Shown: positions 48,945 through 57,423 of the stretch, in pieces | Numbering within the stretch: position 1 is the first letter of the stretch | Layout: each line of letters opens with the position of its first letter | NCBI RefSeq assembly: GCF_002093975.1 | Contig: NZ_MSZZ01000043.1 | Span: forward strand, 62,001-126,000 | Source: Thermoactinospora rubra | Lineage (GTDB): Bacteria; Actinomycetota; Actinomycetes; Streptosporangiales; Streptosporangiaceae | Length of the DNA stretch: 64,000 bases | Direction: 5' to 3' | Notes under the pieces: model-generated | Told to the model about the DNA's origin: nothing | Databases searched by the model: none | Seen by the model: only the letters and a program-made list of their open reading frames with translations | Program-made: the position numbers and the translations under genes

Positions 48945-49952
48945 CTACAGATTCGCCGGGACGACAGCGCCCAGATCAGGAATTTGTCGGGACCCGAGGA
49001 CGGCGGTCGCCGCCTCCCTGGGCGGCCGGTCTCCCGCGGCCTCGGCGATCGCCCCGCTGACCAGCGCCGTCGCGAAGGACGTGCCGCTCCACAGGGCGTA
49101 GCCGGCGAAGTCCTCGCGCTGCGGGAAGCTGGAGGCGAGCCACTCGCCGCGGGCCCAGGCATCCACCCAGGGGCCGTGGGCGGAGAAGGGCGCCCGGCGC
49201 TCCCCGGCGGCGTCCAGCGCGCCCACGGCGATCACGCCGGGCAGGGCGGCGGGCCAGAAGGGCCGGTCGGAGGCGGTGTTGCCGGCGCAGGCGACCACGA
49301 CCGTCTCGCCGCCGAACGCCCCCGCGGCGTCGGCCATCAGCACCGGGGGCCGGTCGTCGAAGGTGTGGCAGCCGAAGGACAGGTTCAGCACCTGGGGCGG
49401 GCGCTCGCGCAGCCGGTGCAGGGCGCGCACGACCCCGGCCTCGTCGCCGAGCCCGTCGCCGTCCAGCACCCGCACCACGCGCAGGGAGATCTCGGGGGCG
49501 CGCTGGAGCAGCAGCCCGGCGATGAACGTGCCGTGTCCCGCCTGGGGGCCCTCCACGGCCTCGGCGGCGGTGCCGCCGTGCTCGCCGTACCACTGGCTGC
49601 CCGCCCACCAGGGGTGCTCGGCCACGCCGGTGTCGAGCACCCCCACGGTCACGCCGGAGCGCTCGCGGCCGATCCTGGCCTTGACCGGCTCGGCCGGGAA
49701 CGGCCGGGACGCGGGCCCGCCGAAGAACAGCGGCTGACCGGCCAGCACGTGGTTGGGGGAGGCCCGGAAGCCCTGCTCGCGCAGCTCCAAGGCCAGCTCG
49801 CACGGGTCGACGCCCGCGGACAGGTGGATCACGCACACCCCGTCGGCCTCGGCGAGGGCCTGGGTCCAGCGCGACACGGCCGACACGGCGCCCCGGTCGG
49901 TCAGGAGCTGGCCGGGCCTGATCAGCGCCCGGCCGACGGCTTGCACGTCCAT
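48945..49952 (-). CDS. Intracellular S8 (subtilisin-like) serine protease
   Basis: 335 residues from ATG 49952. The catalytic triad is complete: Asp in VGVLDTGVAEHP, His in GHGTFIAGLLL, Ser in SGTSFATALVSG, with oxyanion Asn in VACAGNTASDRPF. There is no signal peptide or membrane helix. The first 100 residues form a prodomain-like segment (VCVIHLSAGVDPCELALELR). It is on the same strand as, and upstream of, the sigma-partner-CHAT genes, separated by the TnpB relic. Actinobacterial CHAT loci often include such a protease, so a two-protease pathway is plausible. Divergent from DUF3145, with 175 bp between starts. Confidence 0.88.
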   Translation of the reverse strand: MDVQAVGRALIRPGQLLTDRGAVSAVSRWTQALAEADGVCVIHLSAGVDPCELALELREQGFRASPNHVLAGQPLFFGGPASRPFPAEPVKARIGRERSGVTVGVLDTGVAEHPWWAGSQWYGEHGGTAAEAVEGPQAGHGTFIAGLLLQRAPEISLRVVRVLDGDGLGDEAGVVRALHRLRERPPQVLNLSFGCHTFDDRPPVLMADAAGAFGGETVVVACAGNTASDRPFWPAALPGVIAVGALDAAGERRAPFSAHGPWVDAWARGEWLASSFPQREDFAGYALWSGTSFATALVSGAIAEAAGDRPPREAATAVLGSRQIPDLGAVVPANL

Positions 49953-50127
49953 GACCTGTATCTTTCCGTGCCGGTGGCCGTGTCACATGCCACACGCGCA
50001 ACAACTTGGTATGGCCCCCCTCTGGTGTCAGATGGCGACCGAGGGTAGTCTCTCCCTAGTCACTTGTGATCATCCCGGGTGCGAGGCCGTTGGGGAAGGC
50101 GCACCTCGTACCGAAACGGGAGGTCCG

Positions 50128-50622
50128 GTGTCTGCTCGTGGCGTGCTGTACGTCCACTCGGCTCAGCCCGCGCTGTGCCCTCATATCGAATGGGCGGTGG
50201 CGGGCGTCCTTGGCGTGCCCGTGAACCTGACGTGGACTCCCCAACCGGCGGCGCCCAACTCCGTGAGAGCCCAGGCGGAGTGGGAAGGGCGGCCCGGCGT
50301 GGCGGCGGCGATCGCCTCCTCGCTCATGGGATGGCAGCGCATCCGCTTCGAGGTGACCGAAGACCCCTCGCCGGGCTATGACGGCTCGCGCTACGCCTAC
50401 ACGCCGAGCCTGGGCGCCTTCCACGCGGTCGTGGGCGCCAACGGCGACATCATGATCCCCGAGGACCGGCTGCGCGCGGTCATGCTCATGGCCGCGCAGG
50501 GGCGGTGCGTGCTGGAGGAGGAGCTGGACAAGCTGCTGGGCCGGGCTTGGGACGAGGAGCTGGAGCCGTTCCGCTACGCGGGCGACGGCGCGCCGGTGCG
50601 CTGGCTGCACGCCGCCGTGTGA
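50128..50622 (+). CDS. DUF3145 family protein
   Basis: 164 residues, exactly the family's usual length, from a GTG with GGGAGG five bases upstream. It starts VSARGVLYVHSAQPALCPHI and ends FRYAGDGAPVRWLHAAV. It is an actinobacteria-specific soluble protein of unknown function. It is conserved beside the fatty acid synthase (fab) cluster in Streptomyces as here, which hints at a link with lipid synthesis. A strong terminator follows, shared with convergent accD. Confidence 0.9.
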   Translation: MSARGVLYVHSAQPALCPHIEWAVAGVLGVPVNLTWTPQPAAPNSVRAQAEWEGRPGVAAAIASSLMGWQRIRFEVTEDPSPGYDGSRYAYTPSLGAFHAVVGANGDIMIPEDRLRAVMLMAAQGRCVLEEELDKLLGRAWDEELEPFRYAGDGAPVRWLHAAV

Positions 50623-50643
50623 GCGGGTGGGCGGGCCGTACGG

Positions 50644-50680
50644 CAGAGCCCCGCGCCGTCGTGCTCGGCGCGGGGCTCTG
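50644..50680. terminator. Bidirectional terminator between DUF3145 and accD
   Basis: A perfect 14-bp stem (50644-50657 with 50667-50680) with a 9-nt loop begins 22 bp after the DUF3145 stop. It sits 33 bp beyond the accD stop on the other strand. Confidence 0.85.
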
Positions 50681-50712
50681 TGTCTTGGGGCGTCTCCTCC
50701 CGGAAGGACGGG

Positions 50713-52137
50713 CTACAGCGGGATGTTGCCGTGGGCGCCGCGGGCCGGGGTGGCCTGGGCCAGCACCTTGGCGATCGCGCCGCGCGTCTTGGAGGGGCTG
50801 ACGACCTCGTCGACGACCCCCAGGTCCTGGGCGCGCGACAGGCCGCCAGCGAGCTTCTCGTGCTCCTCGGCCAGGCGCTGCTCCAGCTCGGCGCGCTCCT
50901 CCTCCGGCGCCGCCGCCAGCTCGCGCCGCTTGAGGATGCGCACCGCGGCCACTGCGCCCATGACCGCGATCTCGGTCGTCGGCCAGGCGAACACCTTGGT
51001 GGCGCCCAGCGCCCGCGAGTTCATCGCGATGTAGGCCCCGCCGTACGCCTTGCGGGTCACGAGGGTGACGCGCGGCACGGACGCCTCGGCGAAGGCGTGC
51101 AGGAGCTTGGCGCCCCGCCGTACCACGCCGTCGTGCTCCTGCTGGACGCCCGGCAGGTACCCGGGCACGTCCACCAGCACGACCAGCGGCACCCCGAAGG
51201 CATCGCACATGCGGACGAAACGGGCGGCCTTCTCGGCGGAGGCGGAGTCGAGGCAGCCGCCCAGGCGCATCGGGTTGTTGGCGATCACGCCGACCGTGCG
51301 CCCGCCGAGGCGGCCCAGCGAGGTGACGATGTTGGGCGCCCACTTGGGGTGCAGCTCGATGCCCGGCTCGTCCAGCAGGCCGTTGACCAGCGGCTTGACG
51401 TCGTAGGCGCGGCGCGGCGAGTCGGGCAGGAAGGAGGAGAAGTCGACCTCCTCGACCTCGCCCGCCCGCACCTGGCCCTGGTGGCCGAGCAGCACCGACA
51501 GCTGGCGCGCCTTGACGTAGGCGGCGGTCTCGGTCTTGGTGACGATGTGGACCACGCCGCTGCGCTTGCTGTGCGGCTCGGGGCCGCCCAGGGAGGCGGC
51601 GTCCACGTCCTCGCCCGTGACGCTGCGCACCACGTCGGGGCCGGTGACGAAGATCCGGCCGGAGTCGGCCAGGATCACGATGTCGGTCAGCGCCGGGCCG
51701 TACGCCGCCCCGCCGGCCGCCGGGCCGACGACCACGGAGATCTGCGGGACGACGCCCGACGCCTTCGTCATGGCCGCGAAGACGCGGCCGACGGCGTGCA
51801 GCGACTCGACGCCTTCGGCGAGCCGCGCACCGCCGGAGTGCCAGATCCCGATGATCGGCACCCGCTCGCGGACGGCCACGTCGTAGGCGTGGACGATGTG
51901 CTCGCAGCCCTCGCTGCCCATCGCCCCGCCCTGGACGCGGGCGTCGCTGCAGAAGGCCACCACGGGCACGCCCTCCACGCGGCCCATGGCGGCGTAGACG
52001 CCGCTCTTGTCCTCCGGAGTGATCAGCCGCACCGAGCCCTCGTCGAGCAGCGCGGCGAGCCTGACGAGGGGATCCCGGGGATCGGCGGGCTCCTGCTCGG
52101 CAGCCCGTGCCACGGTCTCGTTGTCGACTACGGTCAT
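50713..52137 (-). CDS. accD: Acyl-CoA carboxylase carboxyltransferase (beta) subunit
   Basis: 474 residues with the two crotonase-like halves of the carboxyltransferase. The N-terminal half has DARVQGGAMGSEGCEHIVHA and GIWHSGGARLAEGV; the C-terminal half has GVIANNPMRLGGCLDSASAE, LVDVPGYLPGVQQEH and YGGAYIAMNSRALGA. It transfers the carboxyl group from biotin to acetyl- or propionyl-CoA. Position at the end of the fab cluster parallels mycobacterial accD6, which supplies malonyl-CoA for FAS II. No biotin carboxylase gene is adjacent. It is the last gene of the cluster. Confidence 0.9.
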   Translation of the reverse strand: MTVVDNETVARAAEQEPADPRDPLVRLAALLDEGSVRLITPEDKSGVYAAMGRVEGVPVVAFCSDARVQGGAMGSEGCEHIVHAYDVAVRERVPIIGIWHSGGARLAEGVESLHAVGRVFAAMTKASGVVPQISVVVGPAAGGAAYGPALTDIVILADSGRIFVTGPDVVRSVTGEDVDAASLGGPEPHSKRSGVVHIVTKTETAAYVKARQLSVLLGHQGQVRAGEVEEVDFSSFLPDSPRRAYDVKPLVNGLLDEPGIELHPKWAPNIVTSLGRLGGRTVGVIANNPMRLGGCLDSASAEKAARFVRMCDAFGVPLVVLVDVPGYLPGVQQEHDGVVRRGAKLLHAFAEASVPRVTLVTRKAYGGAYIAMNSRALGATKVFAWPTTEIAVMGAVAAVRILKRRELAAAPEEERAELEQRLAEEHEKLAGGLSRAQDLGVVDEVVSPSKTRGAIAKVLAQATPARGAHGNIPL

Positions 52138-52208
52138 CGAAGCTCCTTGAGAAGCGGACGTCGGACCTGAGGATCCGGAGGGGGTACGGCGGGCGCCGCG
52201 GAGATCAC

Positions 52209-53441
52209 CTAGACCCCCACGAAGACGACGGACACGTTGTGGCCACCGAAGCCGAAGGAGTTGTTGACGGCGGCCACGTCGCCGGCGGGCAGCTCGCGGT
52301 TCTCGCCGTAGACGAGGTCCACCTCGATGCCGTCGTCCAGGTCGTGCACGTTGATGGTGGCCGGGACGACGCGGTCCTGCAGCGCTTTGACGGTGAAGAC
52401 CGACTCGATGCCGCCCGCGCCGCCCAGCAGGTGACCCGTCATGGACTTGGTCGAGGTGACCAGCGGGTGGGTGCCGATGGCCTTGGCCACCGCCTGCACC
52501 TCGATGACGTCGCCGGCCGGCGTGGAGGTGGCGTGGGCGTTGACGTGCTTGACGTCCTGGCCGGTGATCCCGGCGTCGGTCAGCGCCTGAGTCATCGCGT
52601 TGATGACGCCGCGGCCCTCCGGCTCGGGCTGGGTGATGTGGTGGGAGTCCGCCGAGTAGCCCACCCCGGCGGCGTAGGCGTAGATGCGCGCGCCGCGGGC
52701 CCTGGCGTGCTCCTCCGACTCCAGCACGACGATCCCGGCGCCCTCGCCCAGCACGAACCCGTCGCGGCTGCGGTCCCAGGGACGGGAGGCGCCCTTCGGG
52801 TCGTCGTTGCGCGTGGACATGGCACGCGCGGCGGCGAAGGCCGCCATGTTGAGCGGATGGATGGCCGCCTCGGTGCCGCCCGCCACGACCACGTCGGCGC
52901 GGCCGGAGCGGATCATCTCCATCGCCTGGCCGATGGCCTCGGCGCCGGAGGCGCAGGCCGACACGGTCGCGTGGACCCCGGCCATGGCGCCCAGGTCCAG
53001 GCCGATCCAGGCGGCCGGGCCGTTGGGCATGAGCATCGGCACGGTGAAGGGCGACAGGCGGTTCCAGCCCTTCTCCTTGAACGTGTCGTAGGCCGACAGC
53101 GTGGTGGTGATGCCGCCGATGCCGCTGGAGACCACCACGCCCAGCCGCTCAGGGGCGACCTCCGGCTTGCCCGCGTCGGCCCACGCCTCGCGCGAGGCGA
53201 TGAGCGCGAACTGCTCGCTGCGGTCGAGGCGGCGGGCCTCGGGCCGCGGCAGCACCTCGGCCGGGTCGACGGCGGCCTTGCCCGCGAACGTCACGGGGAC
53301 GCTGTCGACCCAGTCCTCGGTCAGGGTGTCGACCCCGGACTGACCGGCGAGGAGCGCCGACCAGGTCGAGGTCACGTCTCCACCCAGGGGCGTCGTCGCG
53401 CCGAGCCCGGTGACGACGACTCGTGCCCGGTTAGCACTCAC
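52209..53441 (-). CDS. fabF: Beta-ketoacyl-ACP synthase II
   Basis: 410 residues from a GTG with AAGGAG eight bases upstream. The catalytic triad is visible: Cys in TVSACASGAEAIG, His in VNAHATSTPAGD, and His in NNSFGFGGHNVS, with Lys in STKSMTGHLLGG. It performs malonyl-ACP condensation during fatty acid elongation. It follows acpP by 37 bp and precedes accD by 71 bp on the same strand. It is a primary-metabolism enzyme, unlike the polyketide chain length factor at the window start. Confidence 0.95.
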   Translation of the reverse strand: MSANRARVVVTGLGATTPLGGDVTSTWSALLAGQSGVDTLTEDWVDSVPVTFAGKAAVDPAEVLPRPEARRLDRSEQFALIASREAWADAGKPEVAPERLGVVVSSGIGGITTTLSAYDTFKEKGWNRLSPFTVPMLMPNGPAAWIGLDLGAMAGVHATVSACASGAEAIGQAMEMIRSGRADVVVAGGTEAAIHPLNMAAFAAARAMSTRNDDPKGASRPWDRSRDGFVLGEGAGIVVLESEEHARARGARIYAYAAGVGYSADSHHITQPEPEGRGVINAMTQALTDAGITGQDVKHVNAHATSTPAGDVIEVQAVAKAIGTHPLVTSTKSMTGHLLGGAGGIESVFTVKALQDRVVPATINVHDLDDGIEVDLVYGENRELPAGDVAAVNNSFGFGGHNVSVVFVGV

Positions 53442-53478
53442 GTGTTTACGCTCCTTGCTGATCAGGAAACGGGACAGG

Positions 53479-53718
53479 TCAGGCGTTGATGAAGTTGATG
53501 ACGTCCTTGACCGTCTTGAGGTTCTTGAGCTGGTCGTCGGGGATCTCGACGCCGAACTCGTCCTGGGCGGCCACGGCGATCTCGACCATCGACAGGGAGT
53601 CGATGTCGAGGTCGTCGACGAAGCTCTTGTCCGGGGTGACCTCCGACGCCGGAATCCCGGTGATCTCGTTGATGATCTTGCCGAGACCCTCGAGGATCTC
53701 CTGCTCGCTGAATGCCAT
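53479..53718 (-). CDS. acpP: Acyl carrier protein
   Basis: 79 residues, acidic. The 4'-phosphopantetheine attachment Ser is in DDLDIDSLSMVEI, and helix III carries VEIPDDQLKNLKTVKDV. It carries the growing acyl chain of FAS II. It lies between fabH and fabF, the conserved order in Streptomyces. The 83-bp gap upstream holds two related palindromes (53753-53797) and an AGGAG-like ribosome binding site (AAAGGAGAACC), fitting the high expression expected of an ACP. Confidence 0.96.
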   Translation of the reverse strand: MAFSEQEILEGLGKIINEITGIPASEVTPDKSFVDDLDIDSLSMVEIAVAAQDEFGVEIPDDQLKNLKTVKDVINFINA

Positions 53719-53752
53719 GTCGGTGGTTCTCCTTTGGTTTCTTCTGGGTTCC

Positions 53753-53797
53753 GTACGGCTGGGCCGTACGAGCCGGTCGCGTACGGCTGAGCCGTAC
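53753..53797. repeat. Two near-identical 17-bp palindromes upstream of acpP
   Basis: GTACGGCTGGGCCGTAC (53753-53769) and GTACGGCTGAGCCGTAC (53781-53797) differ by one central base and are spaced 28 bp centre to centre. Each can form a 7-bp stem. They lie between the fabH stop and acpP. They could be a paired protein-binding site, mRNA hairpins that stabilise the acpP end of the transcript, or copies of a repeated chromosomal motif. Confidence 0.7.
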
Positions 53798-53801
53798 AAG
53801 C

Positions 53802-54758
53802 CTAGGGAATCTCGATCACTTGCCCGGCATAGGTGAGGCCGGCGCCGAAGCCCAGTAGCAGCGCCAGCCCGCCGGAGGGCACCTCGCCGCGCTCGATCAT
53901 GCGGGAGAGGGCCAGCGGGATGGAGGCGGCCGAGGTGTTGCCGGCCAGCACGATGTCGCGGGCGACGGCGGCCTTCTCGGCGCCCAGCTTGCGGGCGATC
54001 GCCTCGACGATGCGCAGGTTGGCCTGGTGCGGGACGAAGGCGCTCAGCTCGGCGGGATCCACGCCGGCCCGCTCGCACGCCTCCTTGGCCACCGGGTGCA
54101 GCGCGGTGGTGGCCCACCGGAAGACGGTCTGGCCCTCCTGGTAGAGGAAGGAGGAGCGGTCCTTGACGTAGATGGCGTCGGCCTTGTCGCCGGCGCTGCC
54201 CCACACGACCGGGCCGATGCCGGGGGTCTCGGAGGGGCCCACGACCGCGGCGCCGGCGCCGTCGGCGAAGATCACGGCGGTGGCGCGGTCGGTCCAGTCG
54301 ACCCACTGCGACAGCTTCTCGGCCCCGATGACCAGCACGTGGCGGGCGGCGCCGCCGCGCACGGCCGCACTGGCGGTGGCCAGGGCGTAGCAGAACCCGG
54401 CGCAGGCCGCGTTGACGTCGAAGGCGCCGGGGGCGTGGATGCCCAGGCGGTGCGCCACGGAGGCGGAGACGTTGGGGATCTGCGTCTCGGGCGTGCAGGT
54501 GGCCACGATGACCAGGTCGATGTCGCCGGCCGACAGCCCGCTGGCGGCCAGCGCCTTGCCGCCGGCCTGGACGGCCATGTCGGTCACGGACTCCCCGGCC
54601 GGGGCGATCCGGCGCTCCTTGATGCCGACGCGCGACTGGATCCACTCGTCGTTGGTGTCCATGGTCTCGGCGAGGTCGTCGTTGGTGACGACCTTGGACG
54701 GCTGGTAGCCGCCGAAGGCCAGCACCCTCGCCCCGGGGGCGACGTCGGGAATCCTCAC
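53802..54758 (-). CDS. fabH: Beta-ketoacyl-ACP synthase III
   Basis: 318 residues from a GTG that overlaps the fabD stop by 4 bp. The catalytic triad is Cys in DVNAACAGFCYAL, His in FVPHQANLRIVE and Asn in VLAGNTSAASIPL. It starts fatty acid synthesis by condensing an acyl-CoA primer with malonyl-ACP; in actinomycetes branched primers are usual. The longer open frame upstream runs antiframe through fabD and is not coding. Confidence 0.95.
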   Translation of the reverse strand: MRIPDVAPGARVLAFGGYQPSKVVTNDDLAETMDTNDEWIQSRVGIKERRIAPAGESVTDMAVQAGGKALAASGLSAGDIDLVIVATCTPETQIPNVSASVAHRLGIHAPGAFDVNAACAGFCYALATASAAVRGGAARHVLVIGAEKLSQWVDWTDRATAVIFADGAGAAVVGPSETPGIGPVVWGSAGDKADAIYVKDRSSFLYQEGQTVFRWATTALHPVAKEACERAGVDPAELSAFVPHQANLRIVEAIARKLGAEKAAVARDIVLAGNTSAASIPLALSRMIERGEVPSGGLALLLGFGAGLTYAGQVIEIP

Positions 54759-55654
54759 TGGGCCAGCTCCTTCGCCGCTTCGAGGTCGTCGGGGGTCTTC
54801 AGCGCCACGGTGCGCACGCCCGGCAGGCCGCGCCTGGCCAGGCCGGTCAGGGTGCCGCCGGGCACCAGCTCGATCATGCGGTCGACGCCGAGGGAGGCCA
54901 TCGTCTCCATGCACAGGTCCCAGCGGACCGGGTTGCTGACCTGGTCGACCAGGCGGGCGACGAACTCGGCGCCGCCGGCGACGACCTGGCCGTCCTTGTT
55001 GGACAGCAGCTTCACGTCCGGGTCGGCCGGCTTGAGGTTGGCCGTCGCCTGGCGCAGCTCGGTCACGGCCGGCGCCATGTGCTCGGTGTGGAAGGCGCCG
55101 GCGACCGACAGCGGGATGAGCCGTGCCCGCGCGGGCGGCTCGGCCTTGAAGGCCGCCAGCTGGGCCAGCGTGCCGCCGGCGACGATCTGGCCGGCGCCGT
55201 TGATGTTGGCCGGGGTCAGGCCGTGCTTGTCGATGGACTCCAGCACGTCGACGCCGCCCAGGACGGCGGTCATGCCGGTCTCGGTGATCGCGGCGGCCCT
55301 GGCCATGGCCCGTCCGCGCTCGCGCACCAGGGCCAGCGCCTCCTCGGTGGTCAGCACCCCGGCGAGCGCGGCGGCGGCCAGCTCGCCGACGCTGTGCCCG
55401 GCCACCACGTCGGGGGTCACGCCCAGCGCCTCGGCGGAGGCCAGCGCGGCGGCCACGAGCAGGGGCTGGGCGACAGCCGTGTCGCGGATCTCCTCCGCGC
55501 CGGCGGTCGTGCCGTAGGCGATGAGGTCGAGTTCGACGATGTCCGACCACGCCCGCAGGCGGTCGGCGAAGCCCGGCAGGTCGAGCCACGGACTGAGGAA
55601 GCCTGGGGTCTGGGCGCCTTGGCCCGGAGCGACGATGACGAGCACGAATTCCAC
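54755..55654 (-). CDS. fabD: Malonyl-CoA:ACP transacylase
   Basis: 299 residues from GTG 55654 (another GTG at 55645 is possible). The early motif is APGQGAQTPGFL, the catalytic Ser is in VVAGHSVGELAAAAL, and the catalytic His is in VAGAFHTEHMAP. It loads malonyl groups onto ACP for FAS II and may also serve the type II polyketide synthase. It is the first enzyme gene of the cluster, 94 bp downstream of fasR on the same strand and coupled to fabH. Confidence 0.95.
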   Translation of the reverse strand: MEFVLVIVAPGQGAQTPGFLSPWLDLPGFADRLRAWSDIVELDLIAYGTTAGAEEIRDTAVAQPLLVAAALASAEALGVTPDVVAGHSVGELAAAALAGVLTTEEALALVRERGRAMARAAAITETGMTAVLGGVDVLESIDKHGLTPANINGAGQIVAGGTLAQLAAFKAEPPARARLIPLSVAGAFHTEHMAPAVTELRQATANLKPADPDVKLLSNKDGQVVAGGAEFVARLVDQVSNPVRWDLCMETMASLGVDRMIELVPGGTLTGLARRGLPGVRTVALKTPDDLEAAKELAQ

Positions 55655-55720
55655 GATGCCCTGTAGGAGTCCGACACGAGGATAATGATCCGCACGAACT
55701 TGGGGCGGGAGAGTTTGTGA

Positions 55721-55741
55721 GAAACCTCCAATGGGGGTTTC
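55721..55741 (-). terminator. Hairpin between fasR and fabD
   Basis: A 9-bp stem including one G-T wobble (55721-55729 with 55733-55741) with a 3-nt loop sits 7 bp beyond the fasR stop. In the minus-strand direction it is followed by TCACAAACTCTC. It may end fasR transcription, or it could be the regulator's binding site ahead of fabD; the sequence alone does not decide. Confidence 0.5.
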
Positions 55742-55748
55742 GCGCCCG

Positions 55749-56930
55749 TTACGTTAGGGCTCGCCAGGTTTCGGCGGATTCCGAAAGGCGCCCCAGGATC
55801 AGCCCGACCTGGAGGGTGAAGGCGGACCTGCCCTCGGTCGGCTGGTACCCGGTCAGTTCGGTGATCTTCTTGAGCCGGTAGCGGACCGTGTTGGGGTGGA
55901 CGAACAGCAGCCGGGCGGTGGCCTCCAGCGAGGTGCCCTGCTCCAGGTAGGTGGCCAGCGTGTCGAGCAGCGGGGTGCCGGCCAGCGGCTGGTAGACGGT
56001 CTCGACCAGCTGGGCCCTGGCGTCCTCGTCGCCGTCGAGCGCCCGCTCGGCCAGCAGGTCCTCGGCGTGGACCGGCCGGGGCGCGTCGGGCCAGCCGGAG
56101 GAGGCCTTCAGCCCCGCGATGGCCGCCCGCGCCGAGCGGGTGGCGGCGTGCAGGTCGGGCACCTCGGGGCCGATGACGATCGGGCCCGGGCCGAACTGCC
56201 GCACCACGTGCCTGGCGGCGTCGTTGACGCTGCCCGCGCCGCCCACGATGACGATGAGCCGGTCGGCCTGGACGCCGGCCAGCAGGTCGAGCCCGATGCG
56301 GCGGCCCCGCTCGCGCAGCCCGTCGATCACCGCCCGGGGGTCGTCGTCGGGGGCGTGCCCGGCGATGACGACGACCGGCGAGGAGGTCCAGCCCAGCGCC
56401 GCCGCCCACGAGTGCAGCCCGTCGTCCACCTCGCCCCGTACGAGCGCGTCGACGATCAGCGCCTCCAGCCGGGCGTCCCAGGCGCCGCGCACCTCGGCCT
56501 CGCGGGCGTAGACCTGCGCGGCGGCGAAGGCGACGTCGCGCGTGTAGCGCAGCATGGCCTGCTCCAGCTGGTCCCGCCCGCCGGGCGCGGCCAGCTCGTC
56601 GACCTGCGCCTCGACCACCTCGACCACGACGCGCACGATGTCGACGGTCTGCTGCAGGGAGATGGAGCGCTTCAGCTCGCGCGGCGCGGTGCCGAAGAAC
56701 TCGATGCTGGGCGTGGGCCGGTCGTCGCCGGCGTGCTGGAACCACTCCACGAACGCCGCGATGCCCGCCTGCGCCACCAGGCCCACCCAGGAGCGGTCCT
56801 CGGCGCTGAGCGCGCGGAACCACGGCAGCCGCTCTTCCATGCGGGCCATGGCCGCCGTTCCCAACGCGCCCATCGCCCGCTCCAGCCGCGTGGTCGTCTC
56901 CTCGCGGATCCGCTCCTCGTGCTCCTTCAC
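55749..56930 (-). CDS. fasR: PucR-family regulator of fatty acid synthesis (FasR-like)
   Basis: 393 residues. The N-terminal part has RLPWFRALSAEDRSWVGLVA and IVRVVVEVVEAQVDELAAPG. The middle has a GGDEF-like region (ADRLIVIVGGAGSVNDAARH). The C-terminal PucR helix-turn-helix has LEATARLLFVHPNTVRYRLK. Directly upstream of fabD-fabH-acpP-fabF, it corresponds in position and architecture to Streptomyces FasR, an activator of these genes. Naming rests on synteny plus family. Confidence 0.88.
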   Translation of the reverse strand: MKEHEERIREETTTRLERAMGALGTAAMARMEERLPWFRALSAEDRSWVGLVAQAGIAAFVEWFQHAGDDRPTPSIEFFGTAPRELKRSISLQQTVDIVRVVVEVVEAQVDELAAPGGRDQLEQAMLRYTRDVAFAAAQVYAREAEVRGAWDARLEALIVDALVRGEVDDGLHSWAAALGWTSSPVVVIAGHAPDDDPRAVIDGLRERGRRIGLDLLAGVQADRLIVIVGGAGSVNDAARHVVRQFGPGPIVIGPEVPDLHAATRSARAAIAGLKASSGWPDAPRPVHAEDLLAERALDGDEDARAQLVETVYQPLAGTPLLDTLATYLEQGTSLEATARLLFVHPNTVRYRLKKITELTGYQPTEGRSAFTLQVGLILGRLSESAETWRALT

Positions 56931-56988
56931 GCCTCTAGAGTGCCAGGCCCTCCGGCATGCGCCAGACGCAGGTCGGCAGGCGAGGGCG

Positions 56989-57423
56989 TCAGATCACCGC
57001 CACGGCCGTGATGACGCCGATGGCCAGGTGCGTGACCGCCAGCACGCGGGTGCCGGGCTGCAGCTCCGGCTCCTTGACCAGCTCGCGCACCGAGATGCCG
57101 ACCAGCCGGTCGAACACCAGCATCGCGACGGTCTGCACGGCGATGCCGACCAGGCCGAAGACCGCCGTGGCCGTCAGCCCCTCGGCCAGGCGCCCGCCGG
57201 AGGCCCAGATGGAGGCGGCCACGATGAGGCCGATCGCGGCCAGGCCGCTGCTGGTCAGCAGCGTGGCGTTGGGGTTGCGCTCGGTCTTGATGATCGAGCT
57301 CAGCCGGCCCGGGATGGCCAGGTCGATCACGTAGAAGCCGACGATCAGCAGGATCACGCCGACGGCGGCGTAGGCGGCGATGGCGCCCGCGCCGCGGGCC
57401 AGGGTCTCCAGGAGGGTCATCAT
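56989..57423 (-). CDS. DUF350 family membrane protein (YjfL-like)
   Basis: 144 residues with four membrane helices arranged as two repeats (AAYAAVGVILLIVGFYVIDL; LAAIGLIVAASIWAS; ATAVFGLVGIAVQTVAMLVF; THLAIGVITAVAVI), as in DUF350. Starts ATGATG; the first ATG overlaps the ATP-grasp gene's stop by 4 bp. In E. coli the same partner set is yjfL (DUF350), yjfM (DUF1190) and yjfC (ATP-grasp). Probably a membrane partner of the ligase product; function unknown. Confidence 0.87.
   Translation of the reverse strand: MMTLLETLARGAGAIAAYAAVGVILLIVGFYVIDLAIPGRLSSIIKTERNPNATLLTSSGLAAIGLIVAASIWASGGRLAEGLTATAVFGLVGIAVQTVAMLVFDRLVGISVRELVKEPELQPGTRVLAVTHLAIGVITAVAVI

Noticed and set aside
44464..49952. A type III-E CRISPR (Craspase) locus
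   Set aside because: Although a TPR-CHAT protease and a sigma factor are present, there is no gRAMP, Cas1/Cas2, adaptor or repeat array anywhere in the window.
53802..55589. A fused FabD-FabH protein from one long minus-strand frame
   Set aside because: Upstream of 54758 the frame is out of phase with fabD and Arg/Gly-rich; fabH starts at a GTG overlapping the fabD stop.
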